NCBI RefSeq assembly: GCF_001571325.1
Contig: NZ_BCTO01000047.1
Span: forward strand, 1-64,000
Reading direction: 5' to 3'
DNA from: Delftia tsuruhatensis NBRC 16741
GTDB taxonomy: Bacteria; Pseudomonadota; Gammaproteobacteria; Burkholderiales; Burkholderiaceae_C
DNA: 64,000 nt
Part shown: piece after piece, positions 7,793 through 15,577 of the stretch
Numbering within the stretch: position 1 is the stretch's first letter
Layout of the letters: each line of letters opens with the position of its first letter
Made by a program: the position numbers and the translations under genes
The notes under the pieces: model-generated
The model's input: only the letters and a program-made list of their open reading frames with translations
What the model was told of the DNA's origin: nothing
Databases searched by the model: none

Positions 7793-8761
7793 TTAATCCA
7801 GCTGGATCTGGGCCGTGGCGGCAATCTTCTTCATCTTGGCCACTTCGCTGGCGATCTGCTTGGTGAAAGCATCGCTGCTGGTGCCGGAGATGTACAGGCC
7901 CTGGGCAGCCATGCGCTTTTGCACGGCCGGGTCCTTGAGCGCGGCCGCGATGGCCTTTTGCACGCGGGCGATCTGCTCGGGCGGCGTGCTCTTGGGGGCC
8001 ACGAGGCCGAACCAGGAAGGATCGTTCAGGTCGGCGTGGCCGGCTTCGGCATAGGTCTGCACATCGGGCAGCACGTCCAGGCGCTCATGCCAGGACACGG
8101 CCAGGGCCTTGACCTTGCCGCCCTTGATGTGGGGCAGCGAGGACGCGACCTGGTCGAAATACACGGGCACCTGGCCGCCGAGCACGTCGTTGATGGCCGG
8201 GCCTGCACCACGGTAGGGAATGTGCTGCATCTCGGTGCCCGTGCTCTTCATGAACTGGGCGCCCCACATGTGGCCGATGGTGCCGTTGCCGGGCGTGGCG
8301 AAGCTGACCTTGCCGGGGTTGGCCTTCAGGTACTTCACGAACTCGGCAAAGTTGTTGGCAGGCACCAGCTTGGGGTTGATCACGATCACGCCGGGCGCCT
8401 TGACGATCTCGGTCACGCCGACGAAGTCGTTGATGGCGTCATAGGGCAGCTTCTTGAACACGGCAGGGTTCACGCCGTGGGTGGACAGCGTGGCAATGCC
8501 GAAGGTCACGCCGTCGGTGGCACGTGCCACTTCGGCCATGCCGATGGAGCCGCCGGCGCCGGCCTTGTTCTCGATCACCACCGCCTGGCCGCCCAGCAAC
8601 TTGGGCAGCACGTCCTGCATGTTGCGCGGGACCATGTCGGTGGAGCCACCAGCAGGGAACGGAACGACGATGCGCAGGGGACGGGTGGTTTCCTGGGCGA
8701 AGGACATTCCAGGAACGACAGAAGAAGCGGCGATGGAAGCAAGGAAATGGCGTCGTTGCAT
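7793..8761 (-). CDS. Bug-family (TctC-like) periplasmic substrate-binding protein
   Basis: 322 residues. The first 22 form a signal peptide with a twin-arginine-like start (MQRRHFLAS) and cleavage after FAQ; the mature protein opens with the family signature RIVVPFPAGGSTD. Bug proteins are periplasmic Venus-flytrap receptors for carboxylates and are greatly expanded in Comamonadaceae and Bordetella. Most, like this one, lack adjacent TctA/TctB membrane subunits and may act as orphan receptors. It is divergent from a LysR regulator with an intergenic dyad, and a TctD/TctE-like two-component pair lies just beyond, so regulated carboxylate sensing is likely. The ligand cannot be read from sequence. 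Confidence 0.92.
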   Translation of the reverse strand: MQRRHFLASIAASSVVPGMSFAQETTRPLRIVVPFPAGGSTDMVPRNMQDVLPKLLGGQAVVIENKAGAGGSIGMAEVARATDGVTFGIATLSTHGVNPAVFKKLPYDAINDFVGVTEIVKAPGVIVINPKLVPANNFAEFVKYLKANPGKVSFATPGNGTIGHMWGAQFMKSTGTEMQHIPYRGAGPAINDVLGGQVPVYFDQVASSLPHIKGGKVKALAVSWHERLDVLPDVQTYAEAGHADLNDPSWFGLVAPKSTPPEQIARVQKAIAAALKDPAVQKRMAAQGLYISGTSSDAFTKQIASEVAKMKKIAATAQIQLD

Positions 8762-8784
8762 AGGATCTTTCTTACAAACAAGGT

Positions 8785-8847
8785 CAGATTAAAAGAAATC
8801 TGCTCACAAAAAAAGCAAATACTGTGCCTGTTAATATTCCGAACAGG
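8785..8847. promoter_or_regulatory. two dyads in the Bug/LysR divergent promoter region
   Basis: Two perfect 6-bp inverted repeats lie in the 109-bp gap: CAGATT (8785-8790) with AATCTG (8797-8802), and CCTGTT (8827-8832) with AACAGG (8842-8847). The second contains the T-N11-A pattern of LysR-type boxes (T8831, A8843) and lies 24 bp from the LysR start, as expected for autoregulation and control of the Bug gene. This is a pattern match, not evidence of binding. Confidence 0.5.
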
Positions 8848-8870
8848 AATAGTTTCATCATATCCCTGTC

Positions 8871-9851
8871 ATGAGTTTGCGCCGCCTCAACCCGCCCATA
8901 CATCTGCTGCGCGCCTTCTCCACCGTGGTGCGCTTCGGAGGTGTCTCGCGCGCGGCCGAAGCCTTGCACTTGACGCAAAGCGCAGTCAGCAAGCAGATCC
9001 AGGAGCTGGAGAAGTGGGTGGGCGTGCCGCTGTTCGAACGCGAGCGCAAGCGCTTGAGCCTGACGCCTGCGGGCGAACGCTACGAGCGCGCCGTGCGCGC
9101 CCTGCTGGGCCAGCTGGAGGCGGCCACCCTCGAACTCATCACCAGCGATGACAGCCGAGGCGCGCTGCACCTGTCATCGCTGCCGACTTTCGCGGCCAAG
9201 TGGCTGATCCCCAGGCTGCCCCAGTTTCAGCAGCGCTATCCACAGATCACGCTGCACTTTGTACCCTACGTACACAGCTACCAATTTGACAGTCCGGGTC
9301 TGGACTGCGCGATTTTGTTCGGGGACGGGCATTGGAGCGGCGCGCACGCCCACTATCTGGTGGGCCGCCAGGTGGCGCTGATCGCACCGCCACATGGCAC
9401 GGGCCCCGAGGCGCGCATCACCACGCCCCAGGACGTGGCGCGCTGCACGCGGCTGCGCCACGTGACCATTGCCGACGCCTGGGCGCGCTGGAGCGAGGCC
9501 CACGGCATCCACGGCATCAGCCCGCTGGCGGGCCCGCAGTTCGACCAGTTCCAGACCATCATTCGCGCCGTGATGGCGGGCATGGGCATCGCCCTGGTGC
9601 CACGCTGCCTGGTGCTTGACGAGCTTGCCGCCGGCCTGGTGAACGAGCCCCTGCCCCAGCACGGCTACCAGAGCGCCCTGGGCTACTGGCTGTGCTATCC
9701 GGCCGACCGTGCCAACCATGGCACGCTGGGCATCTTCCGCAACTGGTTGGTGGACCATGCGGCGCAGACACCGGGACGGGTGGCGATGGCCCCTGTAGCC
9801 CCCGATGCCCCTGCGGCAGCCGGTCAGGCGCCACCTATGCCTCAGGCTTAG
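8871..9851 (+). CDS. LysR-family transcriptional regulator
   Basis: 326 residues: an N-terminal winged helix-turn-helix (about 8-66) with the standard AAEALHLTQSAVSKQIQELE recognition region, then a LysR substrate-binding domain to about residue 300 and a short Ala/Pro-rich tail. The GcvA-like AFSTVVRFGGVSRAAEALH start is typical of Burkholderiales paralogues. It is divergent from the Bug gene and probably controls it in response to the same small molecule. Its 3' end overlaps the converging sensor kinase by 17 bp. Confidence 0.93.
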   Translation: MSLRRLNPPIHLLRAFSTVVRFGGVSRAAEALHLTQSAVSKQIQELEKWVGVPLFERERKRLSLTPAGERYERAVRALLGQLEAATLELITSDDSRGALHLSSLPTFAAKWLIPRLPQFQQRYPQITLHFVPYVHSYQFDSPGLDCAILFGDGHWSGAHAHYLVGRQVALIAPPHGTGPEARITTPQDVARCTRLRHVTIADAWARWSEAHGIHGISPLAGPQFDQFQTIIRAVMAGMGIALVPRCLVLDELAAGLVNEPLPQHGYQSALGYWLCYPADRANHGTLGIFRNWLVDHAAQTPGRVAMAPVAPDAPAAAGQAPPMPQA

Positions 9852-11334
9852 GCGGCGGCGGCGAGCGCAGTGCCGTGAAGCGCACGCTGAAGCGTGCGCC
9901 CGGTGGCTGCTGGCCCGGATGCGCATCCTCCAGCACCACCTGCCCGCCATGCTGGCGCGCAATCTCCAGCACGATGGGCAGGCCCAGGCCCGAGCCATCG
10001 GCCTCCGAGCCCAGCACGCGGTAGAACGGCTGGAACACCAGCTCGCGCTCGGCCTCGGGCACGCCCGGCCCCGAATCCTCCACCTGCAGCAGCAGGACCT
10101 GACCAAAAGGATCGGCCAGCACACGCACGGTGACCATGCCCGGCCGGCTGCTGGTGGAAGGCGTGTAGTTGATGGCGTTGTCCACGAGGTTGCGTACCAG
10201 CTCGGTCAGCAGCGTGGCATTGCCCTGCAGCCAGACGCCGGCGGCCGAGGACTCGGCGCCGTCATAGCCCAGGTCCACATGCTTGTCCATGGCGCGCGGC
10301 AGGCAGTCGCGCACCACGTCGGTGACGATGCGCACCAGGTTGCACGGCTGCATGGCCAGGCCCCGCCCCAGGCCCGCGCTCTCGGCACGCGCCAGCGCCA
10401 GCAACTGGTTGACGGTGTGCGTGGCACGGATGCTGGAGCGCGCGATCTGGGCCAGGGACTGCCGCAGCTCGCCCGTACTCACGCCCTCACGCTGGGCCAG
10501 TTCGGCCTGCATGCGCAGCCCGGCCAGCGGCGTCTTGAGCTGGTGGGCCGCGTCGGCCAGGAAGCGCTTTTGCGTGGCCAGCGAGTCGCCCAGGCGGCCC
10601 AGCAGGTCATTGACCGAATCCACCAGCGGCACGACTTCCAGCGGCACGTCCTTGTGGTTGATGGGCGAAAGGTCCTCGGGCCGGCGCGCGCGGATGCGCT
10701 CCTCCAGCCGGTGCAGCGGCTTGATGCCGCGCGCCAGCGCCAGCCACACCAGCAGCGCGGCCAGCGGCAGGATGACGAACTGCGGCAGCATCACGCCCTT
10801 GATGATTTCCGTGGCCAGCACGCTGCGCTTTTCGCGCGTCTCGGCCACCTGGACCAGGGCCTGCGGTTCGCCCGGCAGGGGCATGCGCACCCAGACATGG
10901 GCCACGCGCAGATCGATGCCGCGAAATTCCGCATCGCGCAGCTGCACGGTGCCGCCGGCCGGCAAGCCTGGAGGCGCCGCGCCAGTCAGAGCCTCGTCGG
11001 GCTCGGGCGGCGGCGGCAGGTCGCGCTCGCCGGCCAGGTATTCGCCCTTCACGCCCAGCACCTGGAAATACACGGTGTCCGACTCGTCGGCACGCAGGAT
11101 CTCGCTGGCCGACTGCGGCAGGTTGAACAGCACCTTGCCGTGCTGCACCATCACCAGCTGGGCCAGCGCCTGGGCGTTGTATTCCAGCGCGCGGTCGAAG
11201 GGTTTGTTGGCCAGGCCCTGGGCCACCAGCCAGGTCAGCGCCAGGCTCACGGGCCACAGCAGCAGCAGCGGCGTGAGCATCCAGTCAAGGATCTCGCCGA
11301 ACAGGGAGCGCTGTTCACGCTGGAAGATTTTCAT
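9835..11334 (-). CDS. TctE-like sensor histidine kinase
   Basis: 499 residues from the ATG at 11334; a longer frame to 11376 encodes non-conserved sequence. Layout: membrane segment near 20-40, periplasmic domain, second membrane segment near 175-195, HAMP-like linker, then the phospho-acceptor helix FLADAAHQLKTPLAGL with H264, an N box (NLVDNAINYTP) and G boxes (DSGPGVP, GSGLGLPIV). It autophosphorylates and passes phosphate to the upstream regulator gene, 95 bp away on the same strand. The family pair TctD/TctE controls tricarboxylate uptake, which fits the nearby Bug receptor. The 3' end overlaps the LysR gene. Confidence 0.92.
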   Translation of the reverse strand: MKIFQREQRSLFGEILDWMLTPLLLLWPVSLALTWLVAQGLANKPFDRALEYNAQALAQLVMVQHGKVLFNLPQSASEILRADESDTVYFQVLGVKGEYLAGERDLPPPPEPDEALTGAAPPGLPAGGTVQLRDAEFRGIDLRVAHVWVRMPLPGEPQALVQVAETREKRSVLATEIIKGVMLPQFVILPLAALLVWLALARGIKPLHRLEERIRARRPEDLSPINHKDVPLEVVPLVDSVNDLLGRLGDSLATQKRFLADAAHQLKTPLAGLRMQAELAQREGVSTGELRQSLAQIARSSIRATHTVNQLLALARAESAGLGRGLAMQPCNLVRIVTDVVRDCLPRAMDKHVDLGYDGAESSAAGVWLQGNATLLTELVRNLVDNAINYTPSTSSRPGMVTVRVLADPFGQVLLLQVEDSGPGVPEAERELVFQPFYRVLGSEADGSGLGLPIVLEIARQHGGQVVLEDAHPGQQPPGARFSVRFTALRSPPPPKPEA

Positions 11335-11429
11335 CGGCGGGCAGCCCCTTACGACGGGTTCACGGCCCCGCGGCAACCACCACTATGCGCAGGCAAGCCA
11401 ACCCGGGCCTGACAGCCACGGCAGCGGCC

Positions 11430-12104
11430 TCAGGACGCGATCTTCTCAAGGCAGTAGCCCAGGCCGCGCACGGTGGCGATGCGGATGGGGCCGCGCTCTA
11501 TCTTCTTGCGCAGCCGGTGGATGTAGACCTCGATGGCGTTGTTGCTGACTTCGTCGCCCCACTCGCACAGGCGCTCGACCAACTGGTCCTTGCTGACCAG
11601 CCGGCCGGCCCGCTGCAGCAGCACTTCCAGCAGGCCCAGCTCGCGCGCCGACAGCTCGACCATCTTGCCGTCGATGGTGGCCACGCGGCCGGCCTGGTCG
11701 TAGACCAGCGGGCCGTGCTTGATGGTGCTGCTGGCGCCGCCCATGCCGCGCCGCGTGAGGGCGCGCACGCGCGCCTCCAGCTCGGACAGCGCAAACGGCT
11801 TGGCCATGTAGTCGTCGGCACCGTAGTCCAGCCCCTGCACGCGCTCCTCCACGCTGTCGGCCGCCGTGAGGATGAGCACCGGCAGCGCATCGCCGCGGCC
11901 GCGCAGCTTCTTGAGCACTTCGAGACCGTGCATCTTGGGCAGGCCCAGGTCCAGGATCAGCAAATCGAATTCGCTGCTGGTCATCAGCGCGGTGTCGGCC
12001 TCGCTACCATTGGCCACATGGCTGACCACGGCGCCCGAGCCGCGCAGGCTGCGCAGCAGGCCATCGGCCAGGACCTGGTCGTCTTCGGCAATCAGAATGC
12101 GCAT
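11430..12104 (-). CDS. TctD-like OmpR/PhoB-family response regulator
   Basis: 224 residues. An N-terminal receiver domain has acidic residues E7/D8/D9, the phospho-acceptor D52 (LILDLGLP), T near 80 (ILTAAD) and K near 102 (MAKPF). The C-terminal winged helix ends with the usual VYIHRLRKKI and TVRGLGYCL. The start at 12104 has a good ribosome site (AGGAGA); upstream in-frame codons are spurious. It is the first gene of the two-component pair and the likely partner of the kinase at 9835-11334. Probable targets are carboxylate uptake genes such as the adjacent Bug gene, by family analogy. Confidence 0.93.
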   Translation of the reverse strand: MRILIAEDDQVLADGLLRSLRGSGAVVSHVANGSEADTALMTSSEFDLLILDLGLPKMHGLEVLKKLRGRGDALPVLILTAADSVEERVQGLDYGADDYMAKPFALSELEARVRALTRRGMGGASSTIKHGPLVYDQAGRVATIDGKMVELSARELGLLEVLLQRAGRLVSKDQLVERLCEWGDEVSNNAIEVYIHRLRKKIERGPIRIATVRGLGYCLEKIAS

Positions 12105-12204
12105 GGGGGATGTCTCCTGTAATGCAGGCGCGCTCTGGGAGTTGGAAATGCGCGCCTTTAATTCCCAGGATTCTAGGATGCGCCCCGCAGCGCGGGCAGG
12201 GACC

Positions 12205-12705
12205 TTACCCGAGTGAGCCGCCGCCCGCGTAGGCCTCCAGCCCCAGCGCCACCACAGTGGCGATGTCGTCGCCGACTTCCTCGCGGAATTCGGCCTCGGC
12301 CTGGGATACGGCGTCATGGAAAGCCTGCAGCCAGGCCAGTCCCGCTGGCGTGAAGCGGATGCGGCGCGCGCGCGCATCGCGCTCGTCGCTCTCGCGCGTG
12401 ACCAGGCCCCAGGCCTCGCACTGGGTCACCAGGTCGCCCATGGACTGCTTGGTCATGCCTGCGCGCTCTGCCAGGTCCGTCAGCCGGTCGCCAGCCAGCG
12501 ACAGATGCCGCGTGATGTGGATATGGGCCGCCCCCACCTTGTCGCGCGCAGCGAGGTTGGACAGTGCCAGCGGCACCTCCACATCGCGCGCCATGAGCTG
12601 CAGCACACGCGCGTCGAACCGCCGCATGGCATGGCCGAGCAGGCGGCCCAGGTGGGTCTGGCGCCAGGCGTCGGCGGGCGGCGTGACAGGGGAAAGCTCA
12701 CTCAT
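12205..12705 (-). CDS. MarR-family transcriptional regulator
   Basis: 166 residues starting MSELSP at 12705. The centre holds a winged helix-turn-helix of MarR type (LTDLAERAGMTKQSMGDLV near 90-110, then a basic wing with DERDARARRIRFT). MarR proteins are dimeric repressors that release DNA on binding phenolic or other small ligands or on oxidation. It is divergent from recA and lies 100 bp upstream of the response regulator on the same strand. A short dyad GTCAG/CTGAC before its start (near 12735) could be autoregulatory. Neither ligand nor targets can be told. Confidence 0.85.
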   Translation of the reverse strand: MSELSPVTPPADAWRQTHLGRLLGHAMRRFDARVLQLMARDVEVPLALSNLAARDKVGAAHIHITRHLSLAGDRLTDLAERAGMTKQSMGDLVTQCEAWGLVTRESDERDARARRIRFTPAGLAWLQAFHDAVSQAEAEFREEVGDDIATVVALGLEAYAGGGSLG

Positions 12706-12788
12706 GGATGCATTGTGGAGGCAAATCCAACAAGTCAGGGAAACTGACCAAAAACACCAACAAATCAAGACAGCAAGCCCATAAACTA

Positions 12789-12804
12789 CTGTTCAAGCAT
12801 CCAG
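12789..12804 (+). promoter_or_regulatory. near-consensus LexA (SOS) box upstream of recA
   Basis: CTGT-N8-CCAG, one mismatch from the proteobacterial LexA consensus CTGT-N8-ACAG. With flanking bases (TACTG...GCAT.CAG) it strongly resembles the E. coli recA operator. It lies 48 bp before the recA start, as expected for SOS control. Confidence 0.75.
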
Positions 12805-12852
12805 CCTGAATGCAAATACAGAGCTGAATCCATACCCAACCCAGGAGTCCGC

Positions 12853-13956
12853 ATGAACACCGCCGTCACCACCGCCAACAGTGAAAAAGCCAAGGCCCTG
12901 CAGGCCGCACTCGCCCAGATCGAAAAGCAGTTCGGCAAGGGCACGATCATGCGCCTGGGTGAAGGCGAAGCCATCCAGGACATCCAGGTCGTCTCCACCG
13001 GCTCGCTGGGCCTGGACATCGCCCTGGGTGTGGGCGGCCTGCCCCGTGGCCGCGTGATCGAGATCTACGGCCCTGAATCCTCGGGCAAGACCACGCTGAC
13101 GCTGCAGGTCATCGCCGAAATGCAAAAGCAGGGCGGCACCTGCGCCTTCATCGACGCAGAACACGCGCTGGACACCAGCTATGCCCAGAAGCTGGGCGTG
13201 AACCTCAACGAAGTGCTGATCAGCCAGCCCGACACCGGCGAGCAGGCCCTGGAAATCGTGGACAGCCTGGTGCGCTCGGGCGCCGTGGACATGATCGTCG
13301 TGGACTCGGTGGCCGCACTGACCCCCCGCGCCGAAATCGAAGGCGAGATGGGCGACCAGCTGCCCGGCCTGCAGGCCCGCCTGATGAGCCAGGCGCTGCG
13401 CAAGCTGACCTCCACCATCAAGAAGACCAATTGCATGGTCATCTTCATCAACCAGATCCGCATGAAGATCGGCGTGATGTTCGGCAGCCCCGAAACCACC
13501 ACGGGCGGCAATGCGCTGAAGTTCTACGCCTCGGTCCGCCTGGACATCCGCCGCACCGGCACCATCAAGAAGGGCGACGAAGCCATCGGCAACGAAACCA
13601 AGGTCAAGGTCGTCAAGAACAAGGTCTCGCCCCCGTTCAAGACCGCCGAGTTCGACATCCTCTTCGGCGAAGGCATCTCGCGCGAAGGTGAAATCCTGGA
13701 CATGGGCGTCAACGCCAAGATCCTCGACAAGTCGGGGGCCTGGTACGCCTACAACGGCGAGAAGATCGGCCAGGGTCGCGACAACGCCCGCGAATTCCTG
13801 CGCGAGAACAGCGGCCTGGCCGTGGAGATCGAGAACAAGGTGCGCGACAGCCTGGGCATTGCCCTGCTGCCCACGGCCGGCGGCGATGCGCCCGAAGCCA
13901 AGGCCGCCAAGGGCGCCAAGGCCAAGGCCGACAAGGACGGCGTGATCGAAGCCTGA
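12853..13956 (+). CDS. recA: recombinase RecA
   Basis: 367 residues, near-identical in layout to proteobacterial RecA. It coats single-stranded DNA, drives strand exchange, and triggers LexA cleavage. Walker A is GPESSGKT at 73-80; Walker B is MIVVDSVAAL; loops L1 and L2 (EGEMGDQLPGLQAR; GNALKFYASVRLD) are intact. The C-terminal tail is Lys/Ala-rich and ends acidic/hydrophobic, typical of betaproteobacteria. A LexA box lies in its promoter, a terminator follows 59 bp after the stop, and recX, its modulator, is the next gene on the same strand. Confidence 0.99.
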   Translation: MNTAVTTANSEKAKALQAALAQIEKQFGKGTIMRLGEGEAIQDIQVVSTGSLGLDIALGVGGLPRGRVIEIYGPESSGKTTLTLQVIAEMQKQGGTCAFIDAEHALDTSYAQKLGVNLNEVLISQPDTGEQALEIVDSLVRSGAVDMIVVDSVAALTPRAEIEGEMGDQLPGLQARLMSQALRKLTSTIKKTNCMVIFINQIRMKIGVMFGSPETTTGGNALKFYASVRLDIRRTGTIKKGDEAIGNETKVKVVKNKVSPPFKTAEFDILFGEGISREGEILDMGVNAKILDKSGAWYAYNGEKIGQGRDNAREFLRENSGLAVEIENKVRDSLGIALLPTAGGDAPEAKAAKGAKAKADKDGVIEA

Positions 13957-14014
13957 GCGCCCAGCCCCCTCACAGCAGGCGCCGCAGCGCCTGCGCACAC
14001 TGTGTTTGCCATCT

Positions 14015-14043
14015 TGGCGCAGGCTCACGTCTGCGCCTTTTTT
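14015..14043 (+). terminator. recA terminator
   Basis: GGCGCAG / CTGCGCC stem with an 8-nt loop followed by six Ts, 59 bp past the recA stop codon. Read-through would supply recX. Confidence 0.88.
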
Positions 14044-14054
14044 ATCGCCGGGAC

Positions 14055-14130
14055 GCCCCAAGGCAAAAAAGCGGCCCCCTTGGGGGGCAGCGGACCTTGC
14101 GCAGCAAGGGGAGCGTGGGGGCCTTTTTTA
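14055..14130. repeat. second-type intergenic hairpin repeat between recA and recX
   Basis: A GC-rich unit bounded by AAAAAA (14065-14070) and TTTTTT (14124-14129), with outer arms GGCCCCC / GGGGGCC and an inner CCTTGC / GCAAGG hairpin. The shape is that of a bidirectional terminator-like repeat and is different from the 1199/7678/52383 family. It could limit transcription from recA into recX. I recall similar units between genes in Comamonadaceae, but only this copy is visible here. Confidence 0.6.
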
Positions 14131-14158
14131 TTCGGGATGATTCAGGAGACATTGCCGC

Positions 14159-14638
14159 ATGGGATTCGCCAAGCTGTCGCTCAAGGGCCGGGCGCTCAAG
14201 CTGCTGGGCCAGCGCGAACATTCACGGCTGGAGCTGGAACGCAAGCTCGCCCCCCATGTGGAGGAAGGCGAGGACCTGGGCGCCATGCTCGACGCGCTGG
14301 AGCAGCGCGGCTTCATCAGCGCCGAGCGCGTGGCCGAGTCCGTGCTGCATCGCAAGGCCGCGCGCTTTGGCACATCGCGCGTGGTGCAGGAGCTGCGCAG
14401 CAAGGGGCTGGACGATGGCCTGGTGCGCGCCGCCGCAGAACAATTGCGCGCCACCGAACTGCAGCGCGCCCATGCCGTATGGCGCCAGCGCTTCGGCGCA
14501 CCGCCGGCCACCCCGCAGGAACGCCTCAAGCAGATGCGCTTTCTGGCCGCGCGCGGCTTTGGCGGAGAAATAGCGAGCAAGGTGCTGCGCGGGCGCAGCG
14601 AAGACTGGGATGACGAAGCTGCAGACGAAGGCAACTAA
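14159..14638 (+). CDS. recX: RecA regulatory protein RecX
   Basis: 159 residues of mostly helical sequence made of RecX three-helix repeats. Family marks are the early ALKLLGQREHSRLELERKL, then LEQRGFISAERVAESV and GTSRVVQELRSKGL. RecX binds in the groove of RecA filaments and limits their growth and coprotease activity. Start supported by AGGAGA 11 nt upstream. Its position directly after recA is the classical arrangement, here separated by a terminator and a repeat. The stop overlaps the converging exporter gene by 4 bp. Confidence 0.93.
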   Translation: MGFAKLSLKGRALKLLGQREHSRLELERKLAPHVEEGEDLGAMLDALEQRGFISAERVAESVLHRKAARFGTSRVVQELRSKGLDDGLVRAAAEQLRATELQRAHAVWRQRFGAPPATPQERLKQMRFLAARGFGGEIASKVLRGRSEDWDDEAADEGN

Positions 14639-15555
14639 TCCACGCGCCGGGTTGCGCCCCAGCACACCAGCGACCCCACGGTCACCAGCGCCACGCCCTG
14701 CCAGAAGCCCCAGCCCGGCTGCACCTGCAGCCAGGCACTGGCCAGCAAGGCAGAGAACACGGGCGTGAAGTACGAGGCCGCCGCCATCACGGCCAGATGC
14801 CCGTGCTGTATGCCGTGCTCCCAGCAGCTGTAGCCCATGGCCGTGAGCCCGCCCACGGCCAGCAGCTGCAGCACCACGGTGCCTGACCAGTGCATGCCGC
14901 CTTCGCCACCCAGCCACAACCACTTGATCCACAGCGCCAGCGCAGTCCAGATCAGGAACAACCCCACGGCATTGTGCCCCCCACCCCAGCGCCGAGCAGC
15001 CAGCGAATAGCAGGGCCACAGCAGGGCCGCGCCAAAGGCGAGTCCATAGGCCAGCGGATTGGCCAGCATGTGGTCCGCAATGCCCCGCAGTTGCAGCGAG
15101 TCGCCGCCCAGCACGCGCGTCAGCCCCCACAGGCACAGCAGCACGCCGGGCCACAGCCACCAGCGCGCATGCTGCTGGCGCAGCAGCACCGCCAAGACGA
15201 TGGTCAGGCTGGGCCACAGGTAGTTGATCAGCCCCAGCTCCAGCGCCTGGGCGCGGTCCTGCGCCAGACCGATCGCCAGCGACAGACAGATTTCATAGAC
15301 CGCAAACAGCAGCCCGCAGCCCCAGAAATAGGCCGGGTGCATGGTTCGCCATTGCGAAGGCCTGGGCAGGCCGCGCACGGCGGCCACGCACAGGGCGCTG
15401 ACCGTATAGAGCATGGCAGCGCCGCCCACGGCGCCCAGCGGCTCGGCCACTGAGCGCATCAGGCCCACGGTGCAGCTCCAGCCCACCACGGCCAGCAGGC
15501 CGATGGCGGTGGCCCGGCCTGCGGCTGCAGGGGAACTGCTGTGCGCGGAAGACAT
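14635..15555 (-). CDS. yddG: YddG-like aromatic amino acid exporter (DMT/EamA superfamily)
   Basis: 306 residues with about ten hydrophobic helices in two EamA repeats. Positions shared with E. coli YddG include the opening GLLAVVGWSCTVGLMR, PLGAVGGAA, YEICLSLAIG, NYLWPSLTI and SYFTPVFSALLA near the end. YddG exports aromatic amino acids such as phenylalanine across the inner membrane. Start at 15555 (MSSAHSS); upstream codons are not conserved. It is the third gene of an argC-glycosidase-like-yddG run on the minus strand, 22 bp after the previous stop. Confidence 0.85.
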   Translation of the reverse strand: MSSAHSSSPAAAGRATAIGLLAVVGWSCTVGLMRSVAEPLGAVGGAAMLYTVSALCVAAVRGLPRPSQWRTMHPAYFWGCGLLFAVYEICLSLAIGLAQDRAQALELGLINYLWPSLTIVLAVLLRQQHARWWLWPGVLLCLWGLTRVLGGDSLQLRGIADHMLANPLAYGLAFGAALLWPCYSLAARRWGGGHNAVGLFLIWTALALWIKWLWLGGEGGMHWSGTVVLQLLAVGGLTAMGYSCWEHGIQHGHLAVMAAASYFTPVFSALLASAWLQVQPGWGFWQGVALVTVGSLVCWGATRRVD

Positions 15556-15577
15556 GGGAAAGGCTGCGCGCGGCAGG

